Of a stretch of 5,176 nucleotides of DNA, positions 1 through 5,176 are shown in pieces. How positions within the stretch are numbered: the first letter of the stretch is position 1; every line of letters starts with the position of its first letter. The DNA is taken from assembly GCA_018224455.1 (NCBI GenBank), contig JAGTUY010000076.1, positions 1 to 5,176 of the forward strand, read 5' to 3'. The notes under the pieces were generated by a model. The model saw only the letters and a program-made list of their open reading frames with translations, ran no database searches and was not told where the DNA came from. The translations under genes were made by a program, and so were the position numbers. The stretch comes from Desulfosarcina sp. (GTDB lineage Bacteria; Desulfobacterota; Desulfobacteria; Desulfobacterales; Desulfosarcinaceae).

Positions 1-315
1 GGCGGCCATAAGAAAAATCCTTAACGGTGACCCACCCTTTTTCACCTCCAACCACGCACCCTTTTTTCATATGGACCCTGGCGTATGGCGCCGAAGAATG
101 AATTGTTGCGCGTAACGGTAAGTTTTTCATTGAACGGCGTCGATCGTGGACGGTTGCTGGCCCATGTGAATTCCAACCCTTCCACCTACAAGGATTGGGC
201 GGCTGAAACCGCGGGAAAAGAGGATCAGATGTTCAGCCCCTACCTGTGCGAACCTTTCCAGAAGGCCCAAGCGGCCGGTTAGATTGCTGAAGACGCGAAA
301 ATCGACGGGACGTGG
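1..315. other. Unassigned left-edge stretch
   Basis: I can assign no gene with confidence here. Two CACCCTTTTT(T)CA copies lie at 33-44 and 57-69, 24 bases apart; on the minus strand they are purine-rich. An open frame starts with ATG at 70 on the minus strand (MKKGCVVGGEKGWVTVKDFS...) and runs off the left edge, preceded by an AGGG five bases upstream. It could be the start of a gene outside the window, but 23 codons do not allow a family call. The plus strand carries the 65-codon ORF listed separately. The stretch may also contain unrecognisable debris from the broken methyltransferase gene whose remnant ends near 316. Confidence 0.3.
85..282 (+). CDS. Small hypothetical ORF, 65 codons, doubtful
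   Basis: The ORF starts at an ATG without a good ribosome binding site and stops at TAG (280-282). Codon choice in its second half looks protein-like (for example ...MFSPYLCEPFQKAQAAG), but I recognise no domain, signal peptide or membrane segment. The frame stays open after the TAG for 21 more codons (IAEDAKIDGTWSRLSEHGD...) to a TAA at 346-348. That extension overlaps the minus-strand methyltransferase remnant from 316 on, so it may be chance. The ORF could be a real small gene, a fragment of a longer broken one, or noise. I lean to fragment or noise. Confidence 0.2.
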   Translation: MAPKNELLRVTVSFSLNGVDRGRLLAHVNSNPSTYKDWAAETAGKEDQMFSPYLCEPFQKAQAAG

Positions 316-766
316 AGCCGGCTCAGCGAACATGGCGATGCCACGTAAATCAATGTTGTCGATAGGCCAGTCCATGATGTCACCGATGTCCGGGACCTGA
401 CACGTGGAGTTCAAATATCCCATTCAGCCACCTGTCAAATTCGGAAAGGGCGATGAAAGGGGCCCCGTAACCGGGAGCAAACACAAAATCGTCCCCACCC
501 ACAGCAACACTTTTTTCCGGATTGCGTGCCGTTACCGTGAACCGTGAAGGGACCGTTTCGAGCGCTTTTCGAACCTGGGATTCGTTCATGAAAACCGTTT
601 TCCCGTCCACCTTGAAACCGTGGGTGATGAAGATCTCTAATGCCTCGGATTCATTGAAGGCCACACCGACACGGGACAGCAGTTCCATGGATGCATCGTG
701 AATCCGAATCATCTGCTCCAGCGCTGACGTGGTTCAGCGGTGGTTGAGAAAGTCTTGTACTTTCAT
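316..766 (-). pseudogene. Trimethylamine methyltransferase (MttB) family, broken N-terminal remnant
   Basis: The frame read from 712 down to about 430 matches the N-terminus of the MttB superfamily, corrinoid-dependent methyltransferases that demethylate methylamines or betaines. Visible blocks are LEQMIRIHDASMELLSRVGV, then EALEIFITHGFKVDG, then PSRFTVTARNPEKSVAVGG, then VFAPGYGAPFI. A full member has about 480 residues; only about 140 are recognisable. The gene looks dead for three reasons. An ATG at 766 reads MKVQDFLNHR and then meets TGA at 734-736, in frame with the homologous part. Family-like sequence continues in another frame from about 420 to 316 (DNIDLRGIAMFAEPA, like the family's 'LPNIDLxG..MxEP' stretch), which needs a frameshift near 420-430. 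The rest of the barrel is missing. It is read in the same direction as the aminotransferase 89 bases upstream. Residual doubt: the true start is unclear and could be ATG 712, which would spare the TGA but not the frameshift and truncation. Confidence 0.75.
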
Positions 767-855
767 GCAGCAACCGTCGAACATGCTGCACGAAAGTGTG
801 TGTGCCACCTCAGTCGATGACTCGCAGACATCAAATCCGGGCTTGCCAGTATCGA

Positions 856-1968
856 TCAGGCGAGGATTGCTTTCAGGGCAGTCAGTAGGCGGGTGACATT
901 TTCCCGTCTGGCCGTGTGGCCCATGAGCCCGATACGCCAGATTTTTCCGGCCAGGGGACCCAGTCCGGCTCCGATTTCAATTTTGTACTCCTCGAGCAGG
1001 GTACTGCGCACAGCGGCCTCGTCAACTCCTTCCGGGACCCTGATGGAGTTGAGCATGGGGAGCCGGCTGTTGGGCGCAACCAGCATTGATAGGCCCATCT
1101 CCTCGAGGCCCTGCACCAACGCGATGTGATAGGTCTTGTGCCGTTGATAGACGTTGTCAGGGCCCTCTTCCAGAATCAGCAGAAGCGCCTGGTACAGCCC
1201 ATAGTGCATATTGATGGGGGCCGTGTGATGGTAGGCCCGCGTGGCCCCTTTCCAGTACTTGATGATCATGGAAAGATCCAGGTACCAGTTGGGCACCTTG
1301 GTCTTTCGGTTTTCCAAAGCAGCCACGGCTTTGTCGGAAAAGGAGAGCGGTGCCAGGCCGGGAGGACAGGAGAGGCATTTCTGCGTGCCGCTGTAGAGGG
1401 CATCGATGCCCCATGCATCCACGGCGATCTCCATGCCGCCGAGGCTGGTGACGGCATCCACCAGATAAATCGTGTCGGAACCTTTCAGCAATGCTCCAAT
1501 TTCCGCCACGGGATTTTTCACACCCGTGGACGTCTCCGCATGCACAACGGAGACGATTTTGTAGTGCTTACCTGAGATCTTGTTTTTGACCTCATCGACC
1601 ACCACGGGCGTACCCCATTCAAATTCCAGGGTATCGACATTGGCCCCCAGGCGTTGGGCCACGTCCTGCATGCGCATGCCGAAAACCCCATTGATGAGCA
1701 CCAGCACGGGGTCATCTTTTTCGACCAGGTTGACAAAGCAGGCCTCCATTCCAGAAGAGCCGGTGCCGGACATGGGGATCGTCAGGGTGTTTTCGGTGTT
1801 GAGCAGGGTCCGCAGGTTGGCCTTGATGGCATCCATGATGCGGATGAAGTAGGGATCGAGGTGCCCGATGCTCTTTTTCCCCAAGGCCTCGTAAACCTTG
1901 TCATGCACGCAGGAGGGTCCGGGCCCCATCAAAAGGATTTCTTCGATGCCGTCGAGTAGATTTTCCAT
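856..1968 (-). CDS. Class V aminotransferase, alanine-glyoxylate / serine-pyruvate type
   Basis: This is an intact PLP-dependent fold-type I aminotransferase of 370 residues, the usual length for the bacterial AGT/SPT family (about 360-390). Counting from ATG 1968: MGPGPS at 14-19 is the family N-terminal signature; SGTGSSGMEA at 67-76 forms the phosphate-binding region; HAETSTGV at 143-150 packs on the cofactor; LVDAVTSLGG at 169-178 holds Asp171, which pairs with the pyridine nitrogen; SGTQK at 193-197 carries the Schiff-base Lys197; RIGLMGH at 345-351 supplies the substrate-carboxylate Arg345. No signal peptide is seen, so it should be cytosolic. The likely reaction is transfer of an amino group from alanine or serine to glyoxylate, giving glycine; related enzymes use (S)-ureidoglycine or aspartate, so substrate is inferred. 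An in-frame TTG at 1974 is closer to the AAGGGA at 1979-1984 (4 bases, against 10 for the ATG), so 372 residues is possible. A phosphoglycolate phosphatase-like gene lies 158 bases upstream on the same strand. Confidence 0.93.
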   Translation of the reverse strand: MENLLDGIEEILLMGPGPSCVHDKVYEALGKKSIGHLDPYFIRIMDAIKANLRTLLNTENTLTIPMSGTGSSGMEACFVNLVEKDDPVLVLINGVFGMRMQDVAQRLGANVDTLEFEWGTPVVVDEVKNKISGKHYKIVSVVHAETSTGVKNPVAEIGALLKGSDTIYLVDAVTSLGGMEIAVDAWGIDALYSGTQKCLSCPPGLAPLSFSDKAVAALENRKTKVPNWYLDLSMIIKYWKGATRAYHHTAPINMHYGLYQALLLILEEGPDNVYQRHKTYHIALVQGLEEMGLSMLVAPNSRLPMLNSIRVPEGVDEAAVRSTLLEEYKIEIGAGLGPLAGKIWRIGLMGHTARRENVTRLLTALKAILA

Positions 1969-1978
1969 AGCCAATGGT

Positions 1979-1984
1979 TCCCTT
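1979..1984 (-). promoter_or_regulatory. Ribosome binding site of the aminotransferase
   Basis: On the minus strand the bases read AAGGGA. They sit 4 bases before TTG 1974 and 10 before ATG 1968. Neither spacing is ideal, so the site does not settle the start by itself; ATG is preferred because it is the stronger start codon. Confidence 0.45.
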
Positions 1985-2009
1985 TCTTTTACGGTTTATC
2001 GGTGGAGGA

Positions 2010-2094
2010 TTGAACTCGCCCCGCGGCTCCGATGAGCGGGGTCTCTGCTTCGCTCCGACAAGCCGCGGGGAATGCGCTCGCTATATCGGTTCAA
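2010..2094. repeat. 85-bp inverted-repeat element between two genes
   Basis: A perfect 10-bp inverted repeat, CCCCGCGGCT (2019-2028) and AGCCGCGGGG (2061-2070), encloses a 32-base loop. The loop has its own 5-bp stem, GAGCG (2034-2038) with CGCTC (2051-2055). Outer ends TTGAAC (2010-2015) and GTTCAA (2089-2094) are also inverted, and GAGG flanks both sides (2005-2008 and 2095-2098, roughly). No T-run follows the stem on either strand, so it is not a standard intrinsic terminator. It looks like a REP-like or MITE-like dispersed element, or a structured RNA segment in the transcript between the phosphatase and the aminotransferase. Only one copy is in the window, so the mobile interpretation is inference. 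Confidence 0.6.
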
Positions 2095-2126
2095 GAGGGT
2101 TTGCATGGAACAGATATCATTGCAGG

Positions 2127-2846
2127 TTACACCTCACCGTCGAACAGGGGGCGTTTAAGGGATGCGATTGATGGCGGCTCAAGCAGCGCAATGATTTCCA
2201 ACGGATGGCGCACCAAGGTTTGACAACCGTTTTCCGTCAGTTCTTTGGGTCCTCTGAAGCCCCAGGCAACACCCACGGCATGCATGCCCGCGGCTAAGGC
2301 CGTCTTCATATCCAAGGCACTGTCCCCCACAAAGAGAAATGTTTCCGGCGACCGATCGATCTGCCGGGCGATGTCCAGGGCCGACGCCGGGTCAGGCTTG
2401 ACCGGGAAATGGTCGTTCTGACCCATGACGACTTTGAAATCCCAATTGTCAAAATAGGCGTTCACATACCGCACGGTAAAATCATGAGGTTTGTTGGAGA
2501 GCACCGCCAGCGGCAGGCCCCTTGTCTTCAGGTGGTCCAACAGATCCGTGATGCCCTCGTACGGCCGGGTCTTGCGGTTCCAGTTCTCCCAGTAGATTTC
2601 CCGTGCCCGGCGGACGCAAGCATCGACCATCTCTTCCGAACGACCGTCGTTGGGCAGCGCACGGGCGACCAGCATCCGGATGCCGTTGCCGATAAAGCGC
2701 CGGTAATCATCCGTGGTGTGGCCGGGAAAGCCGTATTCCGCCAGCATCAGGTTAACCGAATCCCCGATGTCCGCCAGCGTGTCCAACAGTGTGCCGTCCA
2801 GATCAAAAATGATGGCCTGGAATTGATTGATTCGATGTTCGTTCAT
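2127..2846 (-). CDS. gph: HAD-superfamily hydrolase, phosphoglycolate phosphatase-like
   Basis: An intact 239-residue haloacid dehalogenase phosphatase, close to the length of bacterial Gph proteins (about 220-250). Counting from ATG 2846: motif I FDLDGTLLDT at 14-23 with nucleophile Asp15 and acid/base Asp17; a helical cap at roughly 24-95; motif II LSNKP at 116-120 with Ser117; motif III Lys150 in PVKPDP; motif IV VGDSALDM at 173-180 with Asp175 and Asp179 for Mg2+. The AGMHAVGVAWGFRG stretch after motif IV is typical of the Gph/PGMB branch. The expected reaction is 2-phosphoglycolate to glycolate plus phosphate, in the cytosol; other sugar phosphates cannot be excluded for this family. A TTG at 2867 would add seven residues but has no ribosome site; AGGGAG lies 12 bases before ATG 2846. 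The neighbouring glyoxylate-type aminotransferase downstream supports a role in glycolate/glyoxylate salvage. The upstream neighbour is a dead kinase gene ending 39 bases away. Confidence 0.88.
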   Translation of the reverse strand: MNEHRINQFQAIIFDLDGTLLDTLADIGDSVNLMLAEYGFPGHTTDDYRRFIGNGIRMLVARALPNDGRSEEMVDACVRRAREIYWENWNRKTRPYEGITDLLDHLKTRGLPLAVLSNKPHDFTVRYVNAYFDNWDFKVVMGQNDHFPVKPDPASALDIARQIDRSPETFLFVGDSALDMKTALAAGMHAVGVAWGFRGPKELTENGCQTLVRHPLEIIALLEPPSIASLKRPLFDGEV

Positions 2847-2885
2847 GTTCAGCCCATTCTCCCTCAAAACGCCATGTCCGCCGTG

Positions 2886-3439
2886 TCAATCATTGCGCCC
2901 GCTTTTCCTCAACCTCGCCAAGGGCGCGGCAGGCAGGTAAATACAGACGCAGGTTCCCCGGTCAATCTGTGATTCAACCGATATCCAACCGCCATAGTTC
3001 TTCACGATGCCATCAACCGCTGCTAAACCGAGCCCCCGGCCAACGCCTTTAGTTGTGAAAAAAGGTTCGAACACCCGTTTTTTAGTTGCTTCATCCATGC
3101 CCCGCCCGCTATCCTCGATGGTCAAGGTGACATCGGGCAGACTGGTCTCTAACACAATCGATGGATCAAGGGTGTTTTTGAGCAAGGGCAATGTATTGCA
3201 GACAAAATCACTCAGCGCAATTTCTCTGCCCTCGTAATTGCCTCCCCGGGCGTATGCCAGCAACTGGGTCGTCAGCTGCTCCATTCGATCTGATACACAC
3301 GAAGCTCGTGGATCGTCAGCACCATGTCCCCGGCCGACATCGCGTCCATGTTCTCGGCATCTGCAGGCATTGTTTTCATCTGCCTTTCGGCACACGCCCT
3401 GATTCCCGATCGGTCAATTATGTCATCCCCATTTTCCAT
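2886..3439 (-). pseudogene. Sensor histidine kinase remnant with two internal deletions
   Basis: The piece begins at ATG 3439 (MENGDDIIDRSG...). It contains MSAGDMVLTIHELRVYQIE, the N-terminal signature that precedes 'LEMQNEELR' in many deltaproteobacterial PAS kinases. At 3282-3292 that frame runs into WSS and TGA, while the next frame continues as DRMEQLTTQLLAYARGG, the end of the dimerisation helices. The PAS domain and the phospho-accepting His box between them are gone. A second loss is near 3126-3140: ...VLETSLPDV joins directly to TLTIEDSGRGMD, which removes the N box (the Asn-rich ATP-binding helix). The C-terminal ATPase motifs remain: EDSGRGMD, FEPFFTTK, GRGLGLAAVDGIVKNYGGW and a final CIYLP. 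Without the His, the N box and a continuous frame it cannot work as a kinase. Family members usually have more than 500 residues. It sits 7 bases downstream of the PAS remnant at 3447-3586, a former tandem arrangement. Confidence 0.82.
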
Positions 3440-3446
3440 TTTCGCG

Positions 3447-3586
3447 CTAATTACCGGATGGCAGCCACGCCAGGTCCCGCTCGGTAGTCGCGATCTCAAT
3501 CGTTGGCCGCTGTCGTCCTTCAGCACGGCGGCAGGCAGCCAGACATCCAAAAGCCTGCCGTCCTTGGTCAGCCGCTGGCTTTTTTC
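3447..3586 (-). pseudogene. PAS-domain remnant, like the C-terminus of a CheB/CheR/PAS hybrid
   Basis: Starting after a TAA at 3587-3589, one frame reads EKSQRLTKDGRLLDVWLPAA and then VLKDDSGQ. A frameshift near 3500 then gives PTIEIATTERDLAWLPSGN and a TAG at 3447-3449. 'QRxxKDGxxxDVWLxA...IATTERD' is the C-terminal PAS pattern of CheB-CheR hybrid chemotaxis proteins and related sensors. The upstream part may extend to about 3660 in another frame (…SALSGSRIDRNKKK, joined by one extra base in the A-run at 3576-3581), but that is weaker. All catalytic methylesterase and methyltransferase parts, if they existed, are absent. It lies directly before the kinase remnant, as such pairs often do. The domain call is good; the CheB/CheR assignment is inference. 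Confidence 0.6.
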
Positions 3587-3661
3587 TTATTTCGATCAAT
3601 GCGAGAACCTGACAGGGCGCTTAAAGCGGTATACGAATCATTGTTCCGGCGTTTGAGCCTG

Positions 3662-3714
3662 AGCGACCGTTGCGCTGTGGTCGCTGGCTGCCGGCAGTCT
3701 AACAGCACCGGTGC
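3662..3714. repeat. Cluster of three short palindromes
   Basis: AGCGACC (3662-3668) pairs with GGTCGCT (3679-3685) around a 10-base loop. It is followed by the perfect palindromes CTGCCGGCAG (3688-3697) and GCACCGGTGC (3705-3714), both centred on CCGG. The cluster lies just past the 3' end of yciH, so it may shape or protect the 3' end of the arfB-yciH transcript. No U-tract follows, so I do not call an intrinsic terminator. Confidence 0.4.
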
Positions 3715-3725
3715 AGTGGCGACGA

Positions 3726-4091
3726 TCACCCCCCTGACCGCCTGACCGTATATCCCATGCCTTTCAGTTCGGCCGTCAAGACATCCCGGTGATCCCCTTG
3801 GATTTCGATGGTGCCGGCCTTGACCGTGCCGCCGCTGCCGCATTTCTGCTTGAGTGTTTTGGCCACCTGCTTCAGCGCCCCGTCATCCACGGGAATGCCG
3901 GTAATCACGGTCACGCCTTTGCCTTTACGGCCTTTGGTGGATCTTCCGATTCTGACGATAGCGTCTCCTGCCGGCTGTGCCGGCATTTTCCGGCAACTGC
4001 AGCGGTCCAGCTGTTGATTGCATGACGGGCAGGTTCGGCCATGCTCGGTGGAGTAGACCAGCCGGGCGTTCCGGTTTTCGTGCCTTGCCAT
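3726..4091 (-). CDS. yciH: SUI1-domain translation initiation factor-like protein YciH
   Basis: A 121-residue protein of the bacterial SUI1/eIF1-like family. The N-terminal ARLVYSTEHGR stretch (9-19) matches E. coli YciH. It is followed by a Cys cluster, CPSC at 21-24 and CSC at 31-33, that could bind zinc. E. coli YciH lacks the cluster as I recall it; other bacterial members have similar ones. The SUI1 fold spans about 45-118 with RKGKGVTVITG, a KCGSGGTVKAGTIEIQGD core and a YTVRRSGG end. The family is thought to act on the small ribosomal subunit and to discriminate at initiation; its physiological role is poorly defined. Start choice: ATG 4091 has AAGGA at 4097-4101, 5 bases away. The open frame extends to 4202, but that part overlaps arfB out of frame and is basic, low-complexity sequence. 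arfB ends 31 bases upstream, so the two are probably co-transcribed. Confidence 0.92.
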   Translation of the reverse strand: MARHENRNARLVYSTEHGRTCPSCNQQLDRCSCRKMPAQPAGDAIVRIGRSTKGRKGKGVTVITGIPVDDGALKQVAKTLKQKCGSGGTVKAGTIEIQGDHRDVLTAELKGMGYTVRRSGG

Positions 4092-4122
4092 ATCCATCCT
4101 TTCCACAGGCCTTGCAGGAGGT

Positions 4123-4536
4123 TCAGAAGCTGACCTTGCGCCGCAGCGTCTTCTGCTTTCCCCGCCGGGTCTTGCTGTCCATGCGCCGCCGCTCGGAACC
4201 ACGGGTGGGGCGTGTGGGTTTTCGTTTTTTAACCGGCACCAGGGTGCTGCGGATCAGGTGCACCAGACGCATCAAGGCTGCGTCCCGGTTTTTTTCCAAG
4301 GTTCGATATTGTTGGGCCTTGATCACGATGACGCCGCTTTTGGTGATACGCTGGTCCCGGCAACGCAAGACCTGCGCCTTGACCGATTCCGGCAGAGACG
4401 ACGCACCGATGTCGAAGCGCAGATGCACCGCCGACGACACCTTGTTCACATTCTGCCCGCCGGCTCCCTGGGCGCGAATGGCCGTCATTTCAATCTCATT
4501 GTCCGCTATGGACAATTGGTCGGATATCGATAGCAT
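4123..4536 (-). CDS. arfB: Alternative ribosome-rescue factor B (peptidyl-tRNA hydrolase ArfB/YaeJ)
   Basis: A 137-residue member of the class I release-factor-like family, near the 140 residues of E. coli ArfB. The catalytic domain holds RAQGAGGQNVNKV at 21-33 with the GGQ triplet at 26-28, which hydrolyses the ester bond of peptidyl-tRNA. It lacks the codon-reading domains of RF1/RF2. The last 35 residues are rich in Lys and Arg (KKRKPTRPTRGSERRR...); in ArfB this tail enters the empty mRNA channel of ribosomes stalled on nonstop messages. The GGQ, the basic tail and the length together separate it from RF1/RF2 fragments and from mitochondrial-type ICT1. The start is ATG 4536; the leader GTTCATGAAAC has no clear Shine-Dalgarno site, which suggests weak translation. 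A good promoter lies 49-78 bases upstream, and yciH follows 31 bases downstream in the same orientation. Confidence 0.94.
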   Translation of the reverse strand: MLSISDQLSIADNEIEMTAIRAQGAGGQNVNKVSSAVHLRFDIGASSLPESVKAQVLRCRDQRITKSGVIVIKAQQYRTLEKNRDAALMRLVHLIRSTLVPVKKRKPTRPTRGSERRRMDSKTRRGKQKTLRRKVSF

Positions 4537-4584
4537 GTTTCATGAACCATTGACGTTAGATTAACACCCGCTTTTTTAACGCGG

Positions 4585-4614
4585 ATCATATCAGAGAGCT
4601 GTCCCGATTGACAA
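4585..4614 (-). promoter_or_regulatory. Sigma-70-type promoter of arfB-yciH
   Basis: Read on the minus strand, TTGTCA (4609-4614) and TATGAT (4585-4590) match the -35 and -10 consensus at five of six positions each, with an 18-base spacer. Transcription would begin near 4578, giving a leader of about 40 bases before the arfB ATG. Confidence 0.6.
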
Positions 4615-4691
4615 GGTCGACAACCCAGCAAAGCGGATGATTGAACGGCAATGCGATCGAACTGGAAATCGATTTTCATTCTTACGGTGGT

Positions 4692-4721
4692 CCACGCCCC
4701 GCGGCAAGTCGCGGGATGTGG
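4692..4721. repeat. GC-rich inverted repeat upstream of the binding-protein gene
   Basis: CCAC-GC-CCCGCG (4692-4703) pairs with CGCGGG-AT-GTGG (4710-4721) around the loop GCAAGT. The core is 6 bp and the outer arm 4 bp, separated by two imperfect positions. An A-run follows it on the plus strand, so it is not a terminator in that direction, and it would end no known minus-strand gene. Its place just before the candidate plus-strand -35 suggests an operator. It shares CGCCCCGCGGC with the element at 2010-2094 except for one flanking base, so it may instead be a related repeat. Confidence 0.45.
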
Positions 4722-4733
4722 ACAAAAAATAAC

Positions 4734-4760
4734 TTGCATCTTTGACGATGTTTCTATAAA
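4734..4760 (+). promoter_or_regulatory. Candidate promoter of the substrate-binding-protein gene
   Basis: TTGCAT (4734-4739) and TATAAA (4755-4760) are separated by 15 bases, or by 16 if ATAAAT at 4756-4761 is used as -10. The surroundings are AT-rich (TTTCTATAAATAGT) in an otherwise GC-rich gap. The leader would be about 75 bases. The match is moderate and the spacing short. Confidence 0.4.
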
Positions 4761-4841
4761 TAGTAACACCGAATCAGGAAACGACACCCCGCCAAATCTG
4801 TGGGCGTCAACCGCAACCGATAGAGACGTGAAGGGAGAGAC

Positions 4842-5176
4842 ATGAAACGATTGCTGATTGTTGTGATGATGATCGTGGCCTTGCTGGCAGGCCCGGCTCA
4901 GGCCGTCGAACCGGTTAAAATCGGCATGATCACCACGCTGTCCACCAAGGCCGGCTATCTCGGCGAGGAGATTCGCGACGGGTTTCAATTGGCCATCGAC
5001 CAGGAAAACGGCCGGTTGGGCGGCGTTCCGGTGGAACTGCTCGTGGACGACGACGGGCGCAAACCGGAAAAAGCCAAACAGATCGCCGAGCGCTTCATCA
5101 AGCGTGATGGGGTGAGAATCATGACCGGCATCGTCTTTTCCAATGTGGCCATTGCCGTCGTGCCCAAGGTGGTGCA
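4842..5176 (+). CDS. ABC transporter substrate-binding protein, Leu/Ile/Val (Peripla_BP_6) family, 5' part
   Basis: The ATG at 4842 follows AAGGGAG with 5 bases between, and the frame is open to the window end (111 full codons). Residues 1-21 form a signal peptide: MKR, a hydrophobic core LLIVVMMIVALLAG, and a likely cleavage after AQA at 19-21. The mature start EPVKIGMITTLSTKAGYLGE is the first strand and ligand loop of the LivJ/LivK-type fold. It is followed by IRDGFQLAIDQENGRLGG, VELLVDDDGRKPEKAKQ and RIMTGIVFSNVA, all typical of this family. The protein should be periplasmic and feed an inner-membrane ABC permease encoded downstream, outside the window. Substrate cannot be read from this part: members bind branched-chain amino acids, amides, urea or aromatic acids. 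Full proteins have about 380-420 residues, so roughly three quarters are missing. It is transcribed away from arfB-yciH. Confidence 0.88.
   Translation, partial: MKRLLIVVMMIVALLAGPAQAVEPVKIGMITTLSTKAGYLGEEIRDGFQLAIDQENGRLGGVPVELLVDDDGRKPEKAKQIAERFIKRDGVRIMTGIVFSNVAIAVVPKVV

Larger units (their letters stand above)
4537..4841. other. Divergent intergenic control region
   Basis: This 305-base gap separates arfB (minus strand) from the binding-protein gene (plus strand). It holds a minus-strand promoter (4585-4614), a GC-rich hairpin (4692-4721), a candidate plus-strand promoter (4734-4760) and an AAGGGAG ribosome site (4830-4836) ahead of the plus-strand ATG. Open frames that cross it on both strands show no recognisable protein. 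I found no tRNA or riboswitch. Confidence 0.6.

Overview
The window looks like a chromosomal segment of a mesophilic Gram-negative bacterium, most likely a Deltaproteobacterium / Desulfobacterota (Desulfosarcina- or Desulfococcus-like). This rests on gene content: a remnant of the trimethylamine methyltransferase (MttB) superfamily, a sensor kinase with an N-terminal 'HELRVYQIE' motif, a CheB/CheR-type PAS remnant, a SUI1-domain factor with an N-terminal Cys cluster, and a periplasmic Leu/Ile/Val-type binding protein. The taxonomic call is an inference; no marker gene is present.

Layout. 1-315: no gene that I can assign; a weak 65-codon + strand ORF (85-282) and a possible minus-strand ORF leaving the left edge. 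316-766 (-): broken N-terminal piece of an MttB-family methyltransferase gene, with an in-frame TGA and a frameshift. 856-1968 (-): intact PLP-dependent alanine-glyoxylate/serine-pyruvate-type aminotransferase. 2010-2094: an 85-bp inverted-repeat element. 2127-2846 (-): intact HAD-family phosphoglycolate phosphatase-like enzyme. 2886-3439 (-): sensor histidine kinase remnant carrying two internal deletions. 3447-3586 (-): frameshifted PAS remnant resembling the C-terminus of a CheB/CheR/PAS hybrid. 3662-3714: cluster of short palindromes. 3726-4091 (-) and 4123-4536 (-): yciH (SUI1-domain translation factor) and arfB (ribosome-rescue peptidyl-tRNA hydrolase), a likely two-gene operon. 4537-4841: 305-bp divergent control region with a convincing minus-strand promoter, a hairpin and a weaker plus-strand promoter. 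4842-5176 (+): start of an ABC transporter substrate-binding protein cut by the window end.

Working together. The phosphatase and the aminotransferase, both on the minus strand, fit the two ends of glycolate/glyoxylate salvage (2-phosphoglycolate to glycolate; glyoxylate to glycine), although the glycolate-oxidising step is not here. arfB and yciH both act on the ribosome and appear to share one promoter. Between and beside these intact genes lie three decayed genes (methyltransferase, kinase, chemotaxis-type PAS), so the interval from 316 to about 3600 looks like a zone of gene decay in which two metabolic genes have been kept. I saw no CRISPR array, tRNA, rRNA, transposase or clear novel system.
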